This document shows, one piece after another, positions 61,817 through 64,000 of a DNA stretch of 64,000 nucleotides (positions are counted from its first letter, which is position 1; the number at the start of each line of letters is the position of its first letter). The notes under the pieces were generated by a model, which was given only the letters and a program-made list of their open reading frames with translations, was not told the DNA's origin and did not search any database. A program made the translations under genes and the position numbers. This stretch comes from Maribacter forsetii DSM 18668 (GTDB lineage: Bacteria > Bacteroidota > Bacteroidia > Flavobacteriales > Flavobacteriaceae), in NCBI RefSeq assembly GCF_000744105.1, contig NZ_JQLH01000001.1, positions 2,542,001-2,606,000 of the forward strand, in the 5' to 3' direction.

Positions 61817-63094
61817 TTATTCTTTGGTAAACGCCTTAAATATAACACAAGCATTTACATCTCCGAATCCGAAACTTGCTTTTGCAATTACTTTAGGAGC
61901 ATGTTTTTTTGTTTCCCTTGGGATACAGGATTCTGATATCAACTTTGAAATCTCCGGATGAATATCTTCACAGTTTACATTCTTAAAAACTACCTGCTCT
62001 TTAAACTGTAATATGGATGCAACACTTTCAATACTACCAGCTGCAGCCAAACAATGACCCACCGAACCTTTAAATGAATTGATGTACGGAAAATCTTCAT
62101 GTTCTCTGCCTAACGCTTTACTCCAATTTTCTATTTCTAGTCCGTCTTTAGATGTTGCGGTCAAATGTCCGTTAATAACATCTATATCAGATGCTTCAAT
62201 TCCTGAATGGATTATGGCATTTCTAATACAACGTTGCACCGCCACACTATTTGGTGCGGTCATGGAACCTTGCCCAATTTGTCCGCCACTATTGATTTCT
62301 CCTCCCAATACTTCCGCATAGATATGGGCACCGCGCTTTTCTGCGCTTTCCAAGGACTCTAATACCAGTGCTCCTGCTCCACTACCAGGTATGAATCCGC
62401 CAGCTGTTGCGCTCATGGGTCTGCTTGCTTTTGTAGGGTTATCATTATAGCCTCTAGGCAGAATACGCATAGCATCAAAACCACCCCATACATACGGTCC
62501 ACTATCACTACAACTACCTGTCAAGATAATTTCGGATTTCCCTTGACTAATACGGTCATAAGCCATTAGTATACCCTCGGTACCCGTGGTACATGCTGCG
62601 GAGTTCGTGGTAACTTGATTTCCGCTACCTAATAAGCCGCCTAAATAGGCACTTATGCCGCTTGCCATAGTCTGTATTACCGAAGTACTGCCAAGTCTGC
62701 GCACATTGCCCTCATCAATTAAATGAATGGCTTCCCTAAATTTATCAACTCCTAAAATGCCTGTTCCAAAAATGATTCCCTGGTCCCAACTTGGCTCATC
62801 TGTTGTATTTTTCTCTAATCCGGCATCTTTCCAAGCATCCATTCCGGCAATTACACCATACACGATTCCCGTTGCATTCAGCCCTCTGCGCTCTAAAGGC
62901 GTAAAGTAGTTATCAATGAGTTTATCTTTTACCAAAGGTTCTCCCGCTACTTGACAACCAAAACCAAGCTTCTCTAAATTTGGTTGATGCCGTAGTCCAC
63001 TTTTACCATCTAGCAAAGCATTTGTAAAATCAGTAAGTCCCACACCATTTGGCGCACATACTCCCAAACCCGTAATTACAACGCGTCTATTCAT
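61817..63094 (-). CDS. Beta-ketoacyl-ACP synthase (KAS II type)
   Basis: A 425-residue condensing enzyme with catalytic Cys in NSAACTTGTEG, His in DVINGHLTATSKDG and His in GSVGHCLAAAGSIE, and the KAS Gly-rich FGFGDVNACVIF at the end. It resembles the type used in aryl-polyene or flexirubin-type clusters as well as FabF. It overlaps the dehydratase gene by 8 bases, coupling the two. Confidence 0.9.
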   Translation of the reverse strand: MNRRVVITGLGVCAPNGVGLTDFTNALLDGKSGLRHQPNLEKLGFGCQVAGEPLVKDKLIDNYFTPLERRGLNATGIVYGVIAGMDAWKDAGLEKNTTDEPSWDQGIIFGTGILGVDKFREAIHLIDEGNVRRLGSTSVIQTMASGISAYLGGLLGSGNQVTTNSAACTTGTEGILMAYDRISQGKSEIILTGSCSDSGPYVWGGFDAMRILPRGYNDNPTKASRPMSATAGGFIPGSGAGALVLESLESAEKRGAHIYAEVLGGEINSGGQIGQGSMTAPNSVAVQRCIRNAIIHSGIEASDIDVINGHLTATSKDGLEIENWSKALGREHEDFPYINSFKGSVGHCLAAAGSIESVASILQFKEQVVFKNVNCEDIHPEISKLISESCIPRETKKHAPKVIAKASFGFGDVNACVIFKAFTKE

Positions 63095-63536
63095 TTGCTG
63101 TTCCTATCATGCCCGCTAAAACTCCTTTACAGACCAGTTTATCGTCTTCATTATACATTTTTACTTCACATTTTAATTTCTGAAATCTAAAGTAGACTAA
63201 CTCCGAAACCACCCTAACACGTTCACCAGGAAAAACAGGTTGCAAAAATTCCATTTGTGAGCTACTCATACCTATTGCCATATTCCCTATCTCAGACTCT
63301 TTTCCTAATAGATACATACCCAAACATACCAAACCGATTTGTGCACAACATTCGGTCAAAATCACTCCCGGTGTAACAGGATTGTTTTTGAAATGACCTT
63401 TATAAAAATCTGCATCGGGTGAAAACCTATAAGTACCCTCAGCACCTTTATCATCTACATGCAAAATCTCATTTACAAAAAGAAATGGTTCCGTGTAAGG
63501 CAATCTATTCAATATCCAATTATAAGACTCTTTCAT
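63087..63536 (-). CDS. 3-hydroxyacyl-ACP dehydratase-like (FabZ-type)
   Basis: A 149-residue hot-dog-fold protein. It has YKGHFKNNPVTPGVILTECCAQIGLV, where the family has GHFPxxPVxPGVLxxE, catalytic His and Glu both retained, and ERVRVVSELVYFRFQKLKCEV at the back. It should dehydrate 3-hydroxyacyl-ACP in the same pathway as the neighbours. It is 13 bases downstream of the SDR gene. Confidence 0.88.
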   Translation of the reverse strand: MKESYNWILNRLPYTEPFLFVNEILHVDDKGAEGTYRFSPDADFYKGHFKNNPVTPGVILTECCAQIGLVCLGMYLLGKESEIGNMAIGMSSSQMEFLQPVFPGERVRVVSELVYFRFQKLKCEVKMYNEDDKLVCKGVLAGMIGTANE

Positions 63537-63549
63537 CAGCTGATAAATA

Positions 63550-64000
63550 TTACATCAAACTTTCGCCGCCATCAACTTTAATGACGGTTCCCGTAATCCA
63601 TTTTGCTTCATCCATAGTTAACAAATACACTGCATTTGCAACGTCTTCGGGCATAGTCAGTCTTTTCTGCGGATTTCTTTCTAATGCATTTTCTTTTATT
63701 CTCTCGTATCCGGGAATCATAGATAAAGACTTTGTCATGGTAATACCTGCTTGTATGCAGTTTGCCTTTATACCCATTGGCGCAAACTCCAAAGCAATAC
63801 TTCTGGTCAACGCCTCCAATGCTACTTTAGCCACGGAAACTGCACTATAATTTGGTAATGCTTTTGTATTCCCCTCACTTGTAAATGATATAATGCGAGA
63901 ATCATCAGCAAACAAACCAGCCATTGCCAGTGCTTTGGTCCAATCGTACAAACTCAACGCCATAGCATCAAAAGTTATCCTAAAATCGGTATCGACCAAA
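63550..64000 (-). CDS. SDR oxidoreductase, 5' end outside window
   Basis: The last about 150 residues of a short-chain dehydrogenase/enoyl-ACP-reductase-like protein; the N-terminus and cofactor motif lie beyond the window. Visible are YDWTKALAMAGLFADDSRII, TKALPNYSAVSVAKVALEALTRSIALE (the YxxxSxxK active region with Y and K) and the terminal MDEAKWITGTVIKVDGGESLM. It fits ketoacyl or enoyl reduction in the same fatty-acid/polyene pathway as the dehydratase, ketosynthase and ACP. Confidence 0.85.
   Translation of the reverse strand, partial: LVDTDFRITFDAMALSLYDWTKALAMAGLFADDSRIISFTSEGNTKALPNYSAVSVAKVALEALTRSIALEFAPMGIKANCIQAGITMTKSLSMIPGYERIKENALERNPQKRLTMPEDVANAVYLLTMDEAKWITGTVIKVDGGESLM

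Noticed and set aside
1..64000. CRISPR arrays, tRNA or rRNA genes
   Set aside because: No regularly spaced repeats of CRISPR type, no cloverleaf tRNA sequences and no rRNA signatures were seen on either strand.

Overview
The window looks like a chromosomal segment of a marine-type Flavobacteriaceae (Bacteroidota). It is AT-rich and nearly lacks Shine-Dalgarno sequences. It has several -7 boxes of the Bacteroidota form TAnnTTTG, TonB-dependent receptors with carboxypeptidase-regulatory N-termini, and families largely seen in this phylum (DUF6642, DUF6660, DUF4251, HYC_CC_PP). The genus cannot be fixed from the sequence alone.

Layout. 1-8.2 kb: a PRPP-synthetase-like gene with an uncharacterised partner, convergent with a minus-strand group (DUF2064 protein, TonB/Oar-like receptor, nucleoside hydrolase, methylthioribose-kinase-like enzyme) that looks like nucleoside uptake and salvage; a glycosyltransferase-like gene follows. 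8.3-13.4 kb: single plus-strand genes (serine hydrolase, NAD(P)H-binding protein, membrane protein, hydrolase, lipoprotein, DUF6642). 13.4-20.3 kb: a compact metabolic island (Crp/Fnr regulator, cupin, MRJP-like protein, cyclase, MFS exporter, aldo/keto reductase, luciferase-like oxidoreductase). It carries repeated palindromic operators and is bracketed on the right by a second, partial and broken copy of the DUF6642 gene. Cyclase and reductase are each interrupted by one in-frame stop codon. 20.7-25.6 kb: SDR, ECF sigma factor, hydrolase, PNPOx-like protein and an outer-membrane protein.

25.8-41.2 kb is the accessory heart of the window. A zinc module (DUF6660, TonB receptor, Fur-type regulator, DUF3703, Zn/Cd P-type ATPase) is followed by a putative defence operon (SF2 helicase with a possible C-terminal nuclease, a large SMC/ABC-like ATPase, an HNH nuclease) and a separate PLD-family nuclease. 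Each module ends in a related non-coding repeat. The long copies run into attC-like inverted-repeat structures (25.8, 32.0-32.2, 40.9-41.2 kb), and a 160-bp direct repeat starts both the zinc and the defence module. This is cassette-like organisation with no recombinase gene in view.

41.3-51.6 kb: CPBP-like membrane protein, methyltransferase and a complete copper/silver efflux system (CusB-, DUF305, DUF3347, CusC-, CusA- and HYC_CC_PP-type proteins). 51.9-60.1 kb: housekeeping and small genes with clear terminators (cold-shock protein, FKBP isomerases, TlpA-like thioredoxin, HPF-type protein) and two pairs of small paralogues. 60.5-64 kb: TerC and the start of a fatty-acid/polyene-type cluster (ACP, ketosynthase, dehydratase, SDR) running out of the window.

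The best candidate for an undescribed system is the helicase-ATPase-HNH operon plus PLD nuclease, together with the repeat architecture that appears to package it.
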